Source: Myxococcota bacterium (GTDB taxonomy: Bacteria > Myxococcota_A > Polyangia > JAAYKL01). Taken from it: DNA of 42,060 bases. Shown piece after piece: positions 32,938 to 40,817 of the stretch. The translations under genes and the position numbers were made by a program. Below the pieces are notes generated by a model. That model saw only the letters and a program-made list of their open reading frames with translations. It ran no database searches and was not told the DNA's origin. How positions within the stretch are numbered: position 1 is the stretch's first letter; every line of letters begins with the position of its first letter. The DNA lies in contig JANQET010000347.1 in assembly GCA_028278265.1 (NCBI GenBank), positions 1 to 42,060 on the forward strand. Reading direction: 5' to 3'.

Positions 32938-33174
32938 TTATGCCTTCTTGTTTTGAACATATGCTGTGATTTTTGCCAGCGTGGTCAGTTGAGCAAAATC
33001 ATCCTCGTCGATTTTGATTTTGAACTCATCTTGGAGAATGACGACGATGGTCGTCAGCTCCATGCTGTCGATACCGAGATCCTCGATTAGATTGAGTTGG
33101 GGATCAAATGTAGCGGGGGTAACATCTTTTAGTTTGAGTTCATCAATTATGATCTTGGCGATCTTCTCTTGCAT
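32938..33174 (-). CDS. Acyl carrier protein
   Basis: A 78-residue acyl carrier protein. The phosphopantetheine site is Ser37 in EDLGIDSMELTTIV, a normal DSM/DSL motif, with helices flanking as in FAS ACPs. Length and acidity are typical. The ATG at 33174 is preceded by GAGG; an in-frame start further out at 33231 would add 19 residues without family resemblance. It is the first gene of the minus-strand operon, 6 bp before the GTG of radical SAM 2. It is a specialised carrier rather than the housekeeping AcpP, which usually lies beside fabF, fabD and fabG; here only a ketoacyl synthase accompanies it. Confidence 0.9.
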   Translation of the reverse strand: MQEKIAKIIIDELKLKDVTPATFDPQLNLIEDLGIDSMELTTIVVILQDEFKIKIDEDDFAQLTTLAKITAYVQNKKA

Positions 33175-33347
33175 TTTGCTTGTACCTCGAATCTCGATTG
33201 TTCTTATAGCGCTGACCCCCCTAGGGAGCAACAGTTGCCGATTTTTTTGCGGGGCACCGTATCACAACCCCTGGTTTCGCGCCAACCTTATCACCAACGT
33301 CTGTTAACACAATAGACTTCCTGACGAGCATATTATTCTCTTATAGC

Positions 33348-33376
33348 TTGAATGTCGACACTGACGAGGGTAGTAT
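33348..33376 (+). promoter_or_regulatory. tkt: Sigma-70-like promoter for transketolase
   Basis: TTGAAT (33348-33353), 17-bp spacer, TAGTAT (33371-33376), about 79 bp before the transketolase ATG. This 280-bp gap is divergent: the minus-strand acyl-carrier operon presumably starts in it as well, but I see no clear consensus for that side. Confidence 0.5.
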
Positions 33377-33454
33377 CCTCCGGCCTTTGCTCCAGCATGG
33401 CAAACAGGCTCGGTTACACGCCGAATTAACCACTAACGCAATAGAGTGAACAAC

Positions 33455-35461
33455 ATGACAACAAATCACACCTCAATAGACCAACGATGCATCAATGCCC
33501 TTCGCTTCTTGTCAATCGACGCCGTCCAACAGGCGCGCTCCGGTCACCCCGGGCTGCCGATGGGCGCCGCGCCGATGGCGTATGTGCTGTGGAAGCGGTT
33601 TTTGAACGTCAATCCCCAAGATACCAACTGGCTCAATCGGGATCGGTTTATTCTCTCGGCCGGGCACGGCAGCATGCTGCTCTATGCGCTGCAGTACCTC
33701 GCCGGATTCGAGGGCATGCCCCTCGACGCGATCAAGAACTTTCGCCAGTATCAGTCCGTTGCCACCGGACACCCGGAGAACACGCTCGTCCCGGGCATCG
33801 AGGTAACCACCGGTCCGCTGGGCCAGGGTATCTCCAACGCGGTGGGCATGGCGATTGCCGAAGCACACCTGGCCGCCCGGTTCAACAAGCCCGAGTTTAA
33901 GGTGGTTGATCATCATATATATACGATCGCGGGCGACGGTTGCATGATGGAAGGGGTCTCCAGTGAGGCCTGCTCCTTGGCCGGCCACCTCGGACTGGGC
34001 AAGTTGATCACCCTCTATGACGAAAATCGGATTACGATTGATGGGGCAACCGATCTCACGTTTACCGAAGATATTGGCAAGCGATTCGATGCCTACGGCT
34101 GGCACGTGCAGATCGTCGAAGACGGCAACCACGATTTGGAGGGCATCGCCGCGGCGATTGAGCAGGCCAAGTCGGTGACCGACAAACCGTCCCTAATCCG
34201 CATCCGCACCACTATCGCCTACGGATCGCCGAACAAGGCGGGGTCTTCGGGCTCCCACGGTGCTCCCCTGGGGGACGAGGAGATTCAAAAGACCCGGGAG
34301 AACCTGGATTGGCCCTACGCCCCGTTCGAGATTCCCGACGATGTGTTGGCCCAGATGCGGGAAATCGGCGCGGACGGTGCCCGGGCGCAGCAGAAATGGA
34401 GCGAGCTCTTTACCGGCTATCAAGAGCACTACCCCGCTGAGGCCAAGGAGTTGGAGCGGTTAGTTCGCGGCGAGCTGCCCCAGGGATGGACCGCCGGACT
34501 GCCCACCTATACCCCGGCAGACAAGGGGGATGCGACCCGCAACCTGTCCGGTCAGTGCCTCAACGGCGCTGCCGCCACCGTACCGGAGCTGATCGGCGGA
34601 TCCGCGGATCTGGCCGGTTCCAATAAAACCCACCTCAAGGAATCCAGCTATCTCCAGCGGGGAGAGATGGGCGGCAGAATCGTACCGTTCGGTGTTCGGG
34701 AACACGGGATGGGGGCGATCTGCAACGGTATTGCGCTCTACGGTGCCGGGTTGATTCCCTATTGCGCGACCTTCCTCGTTTTCACCGATTACATGCGCGG
34801 CGCCATTCGCAACGCGGCGTTGAGTGATGCCGGGGTGATTTACGTGATGACCCACGATTCCATTGCCGTGGGAGAGGACGGACCAACCCATCAACCCGTG
34901 GAACACCTGGCTGCCCTGCGGGCGATTCCCAATCTCAACGTGATCCGGCCGGCTGACGGCAAGGAGACCGCGGGCGCCTACCAGGTGGCGATCGAGAGCC
35001 GAAACCGTCCGACCCTGATCGCCCTCTCCCGGCAAAGTGTACCCCATCTCGAGCACACCGGCGCGGACCAGGTCGGTCGGGGGGCGTATGTCTACTCGGA
35101 CAGCGACGGGCCGGCAGCGCTGATTCTGATCGGCACGGGCACCGAGCTCAGCCTGTGCGTGGAAGCCGCAGCCGTGCTCGAGAAGAAGGGGTTGGCCGTG
35201 CGGGTGGTCTCCATGCCCAGTTGCTCCCTGTTCGAGCGGCAGGACGAGGCGTACCGGGAGTCGGTCCTACCCCGCGGAGTGACCAAGCGCTTGGCCGTCG
35301 AGGCGGGGTGCGACATGGGGTGGCACCGCTATGTGGGATCCGAAGGGGCGACGGTTACGATCAACCGCTTCGGCACCTCTGCCCCCGGGGCCCAGTGTCT
35401 GGAGTTGTTCGGATTTAGCGTAGAGAATGTCGTTTTACAGGCGACAAAACTGCTGGGATAG
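33455..35461 (+). CDS. tkt: Transketolase
   Basis: A 668-residue thiamine-diphosphate transketolase for the non-oxidative pentose phosphate pathway, moving two-carbon units between sugar phosphates. Signature parts are intact: SGHPGLPMGAAPMAYVLW at the N-terminus, GDGCMMEGVSSEA for the diphosphate loop, the GPLGQGISNAVGMAIAE segment, and VMTHDSIAVGEDGPTHQPVEHL in the pyrimidine-binding domain. I start at the ATG at 33455; a GTG at 33446 is an alternative with no better ribosome site. The downstream Fe-S protein gene begins 14 bp after the stop, so they may be co-transcribed although their functions differ. Confidence 0.96.
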   Translation: MTTNHTSIDQRCINALRFLSIDAVQQARSGHPGLPMGAAPMAYVLWKRFLNVNPQDTNWLNRDRFILSAGHGSMLLYALQYLAGFEGMPLDAIKNFRQYQSVATGHPENTLVPGIEVTTGPLGQGISNAVGMAIAEAHLAARFNKPEFKVVDHHIYTIAGDGCMMEGVSSEACSLAGHLGLGKLITLYDENRITIDGATDLTFTEDIGKRFDAYGWHVQIVEDGNHDLEGIAAAIEQAKSVTDKPSLIRIRTTIAYGSPNKAGSSGSHGAPLGDEEIQKTRENLDWPYAPFEIPDDVLAQMREIGADGARAQQKWSELFTGYQEHYPAEAKELERLVRGELPQGWTAGLPTYTPADKGDATRNLSGQCLNGAAATVPELIGGSADLAGSNKTHLKESSYLQRGEMGGRIVPFGVREHGMGAICNGIALYGAGLIPYCATFLVFTDYMRGAIRNAALSDAGVIYVMTHDSIAVGEDGPTHQPVEHLAALRAIPNLNVIRPADGKETAGAYQVAIESRNRPTLIALSRQSVPHLEHTGADQVGRGAYVYSDSDGPAALILIGTGTELSLCVEAAAVLEKKGLAVRVVSMPSCSLFERQDEAYRESVLPRGVTKRLAVEAGCDMGWHRYVGSEGATVTINRFGTSAPGAQCLELFGFSVENVVLQATKLLG

Positions 35462-35475
35462 ACAATAACGCAACC

Positions 35476-37407
35476 ATGGCGACGACAATGACAAAGCGCG
35501 TCTTGATCGAGTTGGACGGCCGACCGGTCGAGGCGGCCCATCACGAATCCATCTTGGCGGTGGCCCAGCGGCACGGGATCGAGATTCCGACCTTGTGTCA
35601 CCACGAAGCGCTCGAACCGGGAGATGCCTGCCGGCTGTGTCTGGTCGAGGTGATGCGCGGAGAGCGGCGCAAGTTGGTCACCGCGTGCAACTATCCCGTC
35701 GAAGAGGGCGTTGCGGTGAACACCACTACCCCGGCGATCGAATCCCATCGCCGGATGGTGGTCGAGCTGCTCTGGGCCCGCTGTCCTGAAGCGCCGGCGC
35801 TCAAGGTGCTCGCCCAACGCTATGGTCTGACCGCACCGCGATTCAACGTGGATGCGGAGACCTGTATCCTCTGCGGGTTGTGTACGCGGGTGTGCGAGTC
35901 GTATGCCACAACGGCGATCGCCGTGTTGAACCGCGGTGAAAAACGGTCGATCGGCACGGTGGGCGATGCACCGCCGGACGATTGCATCGGCTGCGGCGGC
36001 TGCGCTCAGATCTGCCCCACCGGGCATATCACCGACCAGCGTCGGGTGGGTTCGTACGAGATTTGGAATACCCGTTTCCCCCTGGCCACCTGTGCCGTGG
36101 ATGCGTCAAAATGCCGGGGTTGCGGCGCCTGTGCCGAGGCCTGCCCCTTTGCCGTTCCCCGGGTGCGGTTGCAGCGGGCTGGTTCTGCATTGGCCGAGAT
36201 TTCGATCGAGGCCTGTCGGGGATGTGGTGTGTGCTTCGGGGTCTGCCCTGCCGGCGCGATCGACCAACCCAGGGCGAAGCGCCGACTACCGGCCGTGCCG
36301 TCGAAAAGCGACGGGGGGAGCCTGCTCGTGCTCGCCTGTGCGCGGGCCAATTTAACGGGCTCGATACCGCGGCAACTTCCCCCGGGAGTTCTGGTTCACG
36401 AGCTGCCCTGTACCGGTGCGGCGGATCCGGCACTGTTGCTGGGCGCTCTGGCCCAGGGGTTCGACGGGGTGCTCGTGCTGGGCCGCCACCAGGAGACCTG
36501 TCGGCTCAACGGCGGCGAAACCGCGGCCCGGGAGGTGGTGGATCGGGTGAATCGTTTGGCCCGACTGGTCGGCCTGGGTGAGAACCGGGTGGTGTTCCAC
36601 GAGCCGGCACCGGGGTTTGACGGAGCGGCCAACGCCATTACCGATCACGCGAAAACGCTCAATCGCTCCCCCTTGCCCGCCCCGGCGCCGGCTGACCTCA
36701 AGACAGGGACACTTGACGACGCCCTGGGGGTTGTGGAGTGGTTCGGTCGGCAAAAGGGGCTCGTTCCGGCGGAGCACATCTGGATTGCCGACCAACAGTT
36801 GCCGCTGGCTCGGCCCGGACAATCCGCACTGGCCCTGGATCGACTACCTCAATTGGATCTGTTGCTGGGGCCCCTGCTCAAGCCGGCTGAGCTGGCCCAA
36901 GTGGCCGCCGATGGGCTGTATCTGCTGGGTGAGCTGGGCATCGATGCGGGGCTGGCCGTCAGCGCACCGTCCGATCAAGGGAGGGAAACCGGGGATCGGT
37001 TTACGCTTGATGGGATCGATCCTCTTGTCGTCGAACGGGGACTCCCGTTGAAACCGGCAGACGCCGATCTGCCGACAGTTGCCGTGGGAGAGGGAGACGA
37101 GCTCCTTCATCGGGCGGTGTCCACCTGGGGCTGTCCGATAGTCGAGCTGGCCCCTGCACCTCTTCTGGAGCTGACCCTGGCGCTCGGACGAGACGATCTC
37201 CAACGCATCGAAGAGCGGCTGGTTCAGGCCGGACAGCAGGGCGCGCAGTTCCTGCTGTTGCCGAATCTGAGCCAGCTCGTGCAGCACCTACTGGTTCAAC
37301 GGCACGGCGGATGGCGCCGCTCCCACGTCAAACCCCTGCTGCTCCCGAGCCTATCGGCCCACCTGCTCCGAAACGCTCGCAAGAGCGGGGTGGGGCGTTG
37401 CGCCTAA
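35476..37407 (+). CDS. Multi-cluster Fe-S protein: 2Fe-2S, four 4Fe-4S and MvhD-like domain
   Basis: A 643-residue protein. Residues 8-80 are a NuoG/HoxU-type 2Fe-2S ferredoxin with C41, C52, C55 and C71. Four 4Fe-4S motifs follow: CILCGLCTRVC, CIGCGGCAQIC, CRGCGACAEAC and CRGCGVCFGVC (about 130-265). Residues 285-385 match the MvhD/FlpD domain that links Hdr-type complexes to hydrogenase or formate dehydrogenase: LLVLACARAN, LPCTGAADPALLLGAL, GVLVLGRHQETCRLNGG. Two of its normal cysteines are lost (the second Cys of the N-terminal motif and the GCH that reads GRH). The last 240 residues are unfamiliar and leucine-rich. It may distribute electrons in a flavin-bifurcating or quinone-linked complex, but no partner enzyme is in the window. 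Confidence 0.8.
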   Translation: MATTMTKRVLIELDGRPVEAAHHESILAVAQRHGIEIPTLCHHEALEPGDACRLCLVEVMRGERRKLVTACNYPVEEGVAVNTTTPAIESHRRMVVELLWARCPEAPALKVLAQRYGLTAPRFNVDAETCILCGLCTRVCESYATTAIAVLNRGEKRSIGTVGDAPPDDCIGCGGCAQICPTGHITDQRRVGSYEIWNTRFPLATCAVDASKCRGCGACAEACPFAVPRVRLQRAGSALAEISIEACRGCGVCFGVCPAGAIDQPRAKRRLPAVPSKSDGGSLLVLACARANLTGSIPRQLPPGVLVHELPCTGAADPALLLGALAQGFDGVLVLGRHQETCRLNGGETAAREVVDRVNRLARLVGLGENRVVFHEPAPGFDGAANAITDHAKTLNRSPLPAPAPADLKTGTLDDALGVVEWFGRQKGLVPAEHIWIADQQLPLARPGQSALALDRLPQLDLLLGPLLKPAELAQVAADGLYLLGELGIDAGLAVSAPSDQGRETGDRFTLDGIDPLVVERGLPLKPADADLPTVAVGEGDELLHRAVSTWGCPIVELAPAPLLELTLALGRDDLQRIEERLVQAGQQGAQFLLLPNLSQLVQHLLVQRHGGWRRSHVKPLLLPSLSAHLLRNARKSGVGRCA

Positions 37408-37512
37408 GCAAATTTTAAAACCTTTGCTTGCCGAAATGTCCTCGGATGGGCAAAATAAGCCCTGTGGGCCGATCCGTCTCGGTCGGTTCGACGTTGCGAG
37501 AATTTCGAAACG

Positions 37513-38544
37513 ATGCAGATCAAATGCCCCAAATGCTCAGTTGCGTATGATCTCCCCAAACAGGCCCTGGAAAAACAGCAAGTCGGAGGAAAACCGCAAA
37601 AAGTTCGCTGTTTTAAGTGCAAGACAGTCTTCAAGGTCGCCTTGCGGGAGAAGAAGAAGCCGGACAGTGGATACGAGGAGTTTTCCAATGCCCGGCCGCT
37701 GCCGGAACTGGACAAAGAGGACACCCAGGACAATCTGGTGCTCGACGGGGTGTCTCAACAACCGGTGCGCGAGCCCTCCCAGGCGGAAAAAGAGCTCATG
37801 TTGGCGGTGTTCGACTATCAGGAGCAGCCGCCCGAGACCGGACCGGAAAAGGATGGTCCCCAGCCCTCACCGGCAGCAGTGACAGGGCCAGCCGTGAACA
37901 TGGTGACCAGTGCCTCCCTCTGGACCGATGACAACGCCCTCGACCTGACCGGCTATGCTGTGGGACGCCACATGATCACCATGCGCCGGTATTTTGCGAT
38001 TTGCGGGATCGTCGCCGCCAGCGTGCTGCTGCTGGGGACGTTGTTTGTCGCCGCCCGCAACGATTGGTCGTTGTCATCGGAACACCTCGGCGGTCAGATC
38101 AGCTATGCATTCTTCGGGTCTTCCGGGGATGCGTATTCGGACGGACGGGCCGGGTTGAGCGCCACGGTGCACAAGCAGTTCGTCATTGTCGCGGCTGACG
38201 GTCGGCGGTTGTTGGTGGTCAACGGCAAAGTGGAGAATTACACGCCGATTCCCCGCAATCGGGTGATGCTCGACGCACGACTGATCGATGACAAAGGCAG
38301 CACGGTTCTCGAGACCACGGTGCCCTGCGGCCGGGTGCGCCACCGCGCCAAGTTGAGACGCGTGAAGCACGGGAAGTTCGATCAGCACTATCGGGATGGC
38401 AAAGAGTACTACAACTGTGTGGTGCGCAAGAACACCAACCGCAACTTTCAGGTGGTGTTCGACGACCTGCCCAAGAGCTACGACAACACCCACACCATCG
38501 ACGTCAAGATCAATTCGGCCAAGGCAAAACTGGCCAAGCGGTAG
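37513..38544 (+). CDS. Zinc-ribbon (MJ0042-type) single-pass membrane protein
   Basis: A 343-residue protein. The N-terminus is a zinc ribbon of the MJ0042/zinc_ribbon_5 type: C5-x2-C8 and C33-x2-C36 with KCPKCSVAYDLP and VRCFKCKTVFKV. A long acidic linker follows, then one transmembrane helix at about 163-183 (YFAICGIVAASVLLLGTLFVAA). The C-terminal domain (FVIVAADGRRLLVVNGKVENYTPIPRNRVMLDARLID and after) resembles the DUF3426 fold of secreted-side domains. This layout is widespread in Myxococcota and related groups, where the domain is thought to act in envelope signalling or assembly. The ribosome site is weak. Likely monocistronic. Confidence 0.82.
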   Translation: MQIKCPKCSVAYDLPKQALEKQQVGGKPQKVRCFKCKTVFKVALREKKKPDSGYEEFSNARPLPELDKEDTQDNLVLDGVSQQPVREPSQAEKELMLAVFDYQEQPPETGPEKDGPQPSPAAVTGPAVNMVTSASLWTDDNALDLTGYAVGRHMITMRRYFAICGIVAASVLLLGTLFVAARNDWSLSSEHLGGQISYAFFGSSGDAYSDGRAGLSATVHKQFVIVAADGRRLLVVNGKVENYTPIPRNRVMLDARLIDDKGSTVLETTVPCGRVRHRAKLRRVKHGKFDQHYRDGKEYYNCVVRKNTNRNFQVVFDDLPKSYDNTHTIDVKINSAKAKLAKR

Positions 38545-38621
38545 CCCCGCCCCATCCTATCCGGGCCCACATTAAACGCCCCGTTTCACTCGAGGATTGG
38601 ACAGGCGGCAAGCGTCCACGG

Positions 38622-38648
38622 TTGACCCGTTGAAGCCCCTCTTATATG
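38622..38648 (+). promoter_or_regulatory. Possible promoter before the acyl-CoA fusion gene
   Basis: TTGACC (38622-38627) and TATATG (38643-38648) with a short 15-bp spacer. Both boxes are reasonable but the spacing is suboptimal, so confidence is low. The gene itself has a strong AGGAGG site. Confidence 0.3.
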
Positions 38649-38711
38649 CTCGGGCCGGTTTTTGATGAGACTGTAAACAGGACGGATTTGTCGATGAAAT
38701 AGGAGGATCAG

Positions 38712-40754
38712 ATGGCCGCACCGAAAAAAATAGGAGTGATCGGAGCAGGAACGATGGGCAGTGGTATTGCCCAAAAAGTGGCTCAATCCGGCTTACCGGT
38801 GGTGCTGATGGACATCGGCGAAGCTCAGGTGGCTGCCGGCATCGAGCGCATTCGCGCGATGTTGGAGGAGGGTGTCAAGCGACGGATCTTCAGGGAGGGA
38901 GAGCCCCAGCGCGTTCTCGACCTGATCACCCCGACAACCCAGGTGGCTGAGCTCAAAGAATGCGAACTGGTCGTCGAAGCGGTATTCGAGGATCTGCAGG
39001 TCAAACAATCCCTGTTTGCCGACGTGGAACAGCACGTATCCGCTGATACTGTATTGGCAACCAACACTTCATCGTTCACCATCGAGGACGTGGCCTCAAA
39101 GAGCAACTCTCCGGAACGCTACGTGGGGCTCCACTACTTCTTTCATCCGGCGAAAAACCGTCTGCTCGAAGTGATTCCCGGGGCTCAAACCGCTCCCTGG
39201 GCCCACTCCGCCGCCTGGTCGTTTGCCGAGGCAACGGGCAAAACCCCCATTTATTCTGCAGATGCGCCCGGATTTGTTGTCAATCGCTTCTTTGTGCCCT
39301 GGCTCAACGAGTCGGTCCGGCTGCTCGAAGAGGGGGTCGCCGATTTGCTGACCATCGAAGAGACCGCCAAAACCCTGTTCGGCATCGGCATGGGACCGTT
39401 CGAGCTGATGAACGTCACCGGGGTGCCGATTGCTCAGCACGCCTGCGAGGGATTGGCCCAGAAACTGGGATCGTTCTACTCCCCCTGTGACTGCTTGAAG
39501 AAACAGGTGGCGAGCAAGGAGAACTGGGATCTATCCGGCGAGGCCTCGGGCAAGGGCGCGGCAGAGGTGGAGAAGCGGTTGCTCGGGGTGGTCATTACCG
39601 TCGCCGCCAGCCTGGTCGACGAGGGGGTCTCCTCACTCGAAGACACGGACTTGGGCGCAAAAATCGGTCTGCGCTGGCCGATCGGTCCCTTTGGGTTGGC
39701 CAACAAAAAGGGTATCGCCCAAGCGATCGATGCAGCGGTCGAGGTGGCCCAAAAATATAGTCTCACCCTGCCCGAGTTGCTGGCCAGCCGGCGGAAGACC
39801 GCTGAACCGTTTGCTCTAAAAGCGGTCCATCTGGAAGTGAAGGAGGGGATTGGTTGGATAACGATGAACAGGCCGGATGCGCTCAACGCGCTCGATCCGG
39901 ACACGGTCGATTCCCTGGCCGTTGCGTTCGACCAAGCCGCCGGCGATGCTCAGGTCAAGGGGATTGTGCTCCAAGGGCGGGGCAAGGCCTTTGTCGCCGG
40001 TGCGGATATCAAGTTTTTCGTCAAGGCGATTAAAGAGCAGGATATCGATCGGATCGTTTCGTTCACCCGCACGGGGCAAGAGTTGTTGCTGCGCATCGAT
40101 CAGTGTGCCAAACCGGTCGTCGCCCGGCTCAATGGGATGGCTCTGGGAGGTGGCGCCGAGCTCGCCTTGGCCTGTGATGCGATCGTGGCGGACGAGTCCG
40201 CGGTGCTCGGTTTTCCCGAAACCGGCATCGGCATCTACCCCGGTTTGGGGGGGACCCAGCGATTGGCCAAGCGCTGCGGAGTGGCGGTGGCCCGTTACTT
40301 GGTGCTGACCGGCGATATCGTCCCGGCGGGCAAGGCGGCGGCCCTGGGGCTGGTCGACCGGGTGGTCAAGACCGGAACGTCGGCAGAGGCGATCGAGCAG
40401 CTGCTGGCCGAGGGCCAGGTCGAATCAGGTCTGGGTGCCGGAGCGCTGGCCCAGCCGACAGCGAAAAAACAACAGCTCGAATCCCTGTTTACCGATGAAA
40501 ACACCGCGGCGATAATCGACGGGAGCTTCAAATCAGCGGACGAAGGGGAACAGAAGACCGCCAAAAAGGTCTCGTACAAGGCCCCCATCGCGGTGCAACT
40601 GGCCCACGAGTTGATCAACCAGTCCGTCGATACACCGATAGAACGAGGCATCGAGCTCGAGCTCGGCTCCCTGCCCAAGATTTTTTCCACTGAAGACGCG
40701 CTGGCCGGGCTCAGCTCGGTGGGCAAGGGAAGACCCCAATTCAAAGGTCGCTAG
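38712..40754 (+). CDS. 3-hydroxyacyl-CoA dehydrogenase/enoyl-CoA hydratase fusion
   Basis: A 680-residue fusion in the order dehydrogenase-hydratase, opposite to the enterobacterial FadB. Residues 1-370 are 3-hydroxyacyl-CoA dehydrogenase: GVIGAGTMGSGIAQKVAQ for NAD, and GLHYFFHPAKNRLLEVIPG with the catalytic His. Residues about 375-560 are a crotonase: NALDPDTVDSLAVAF, GKAFVAGADIKFF and GGGAELALACDA, then GFPETGIGIYPGLGGTQRL, which provides the second catalytic Glu. The last 120 residues are less clear. It handles hydration and oxidation in beta-oxidation of short acyl-CoAs. The order dehydrogenase first, hydratase second, is found in archaeal and some deltaproteobacterial fusions. The start ATG has AGGAGG directly upstream. 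Confidence 0.92.
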   Translation: MAAPKKIGVIGAGTMGSGIAQKVAQSGLPVVLMDIGEAQVAAGIERIRAMLEEGVKRRIFREGEPQRVLDLITPTTQVAELKECELVVEAVFEDLQVKQSLFADVEQHVSADTVLATNTSSFTIEDVASKSNSPERYVGLHYFFHPAKNRLLEVIPGAQTAPWAHSAAWSFAEATGKTPIYSADAPGFVVNRFFVPWLNESVRLLEEGVADLLTIEETAKTLFGIGMGPFELMNVTGVPIAQHACEGLAQKLGSFYSPCDCLKKQVASKENWDLSGEASGKGAAEVEKRLLGVVITVAASLVDEGVSSLEDTDLGAKIGLRWPIGPFGLANKKGIAQAIDAAVEVAQKYSLTLPELLASRRKTAEPFALKAVHLEVKEGIGWITMNRPDALNALDPDTVDSLAVAFDQAAGDAQVKGIVLQGRGKAFVAGADIKFFVKAIKEQDIDRIVSFTRTGQELLLRIDQCAKPVVARLNGMALGGGAELALACDAIVADESAVLGFPETGIGIYPGLGGTQRLAKRCGVAVARYLVLTGDIVPAGKAAALGLVDRVVKTGTSAEAIEQLLAEGQVESGLGAGALAQPTAKKQQLESLFTDENTAAIIDGSFKSADEGEQKTAKKVSYKAPIAVQLAHELINQSVDTPIERGIELELGSLPKIFSTEDALAGLSSVGKGRPQFKGR

Positions 40755-40817
40755 ACCGCGGTGACACCGAGCCGGTCCAGCCGGTCCTCCGGGGGAGCAA
40801 CCAAAGCGAGTTGAACC

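Noticed and set aside
26615-33174. Assignment of the ACP/radical SAM/ketoacyl synthase operon to ladderane or similar known lipid pathways
   Set aside because: The other signature genes (desaturase-like, dehydratase and methyltransferase genes) are absent, and the radical SAM proteins lack an evident B12-binding domain, so a named pathway cannot be supported.
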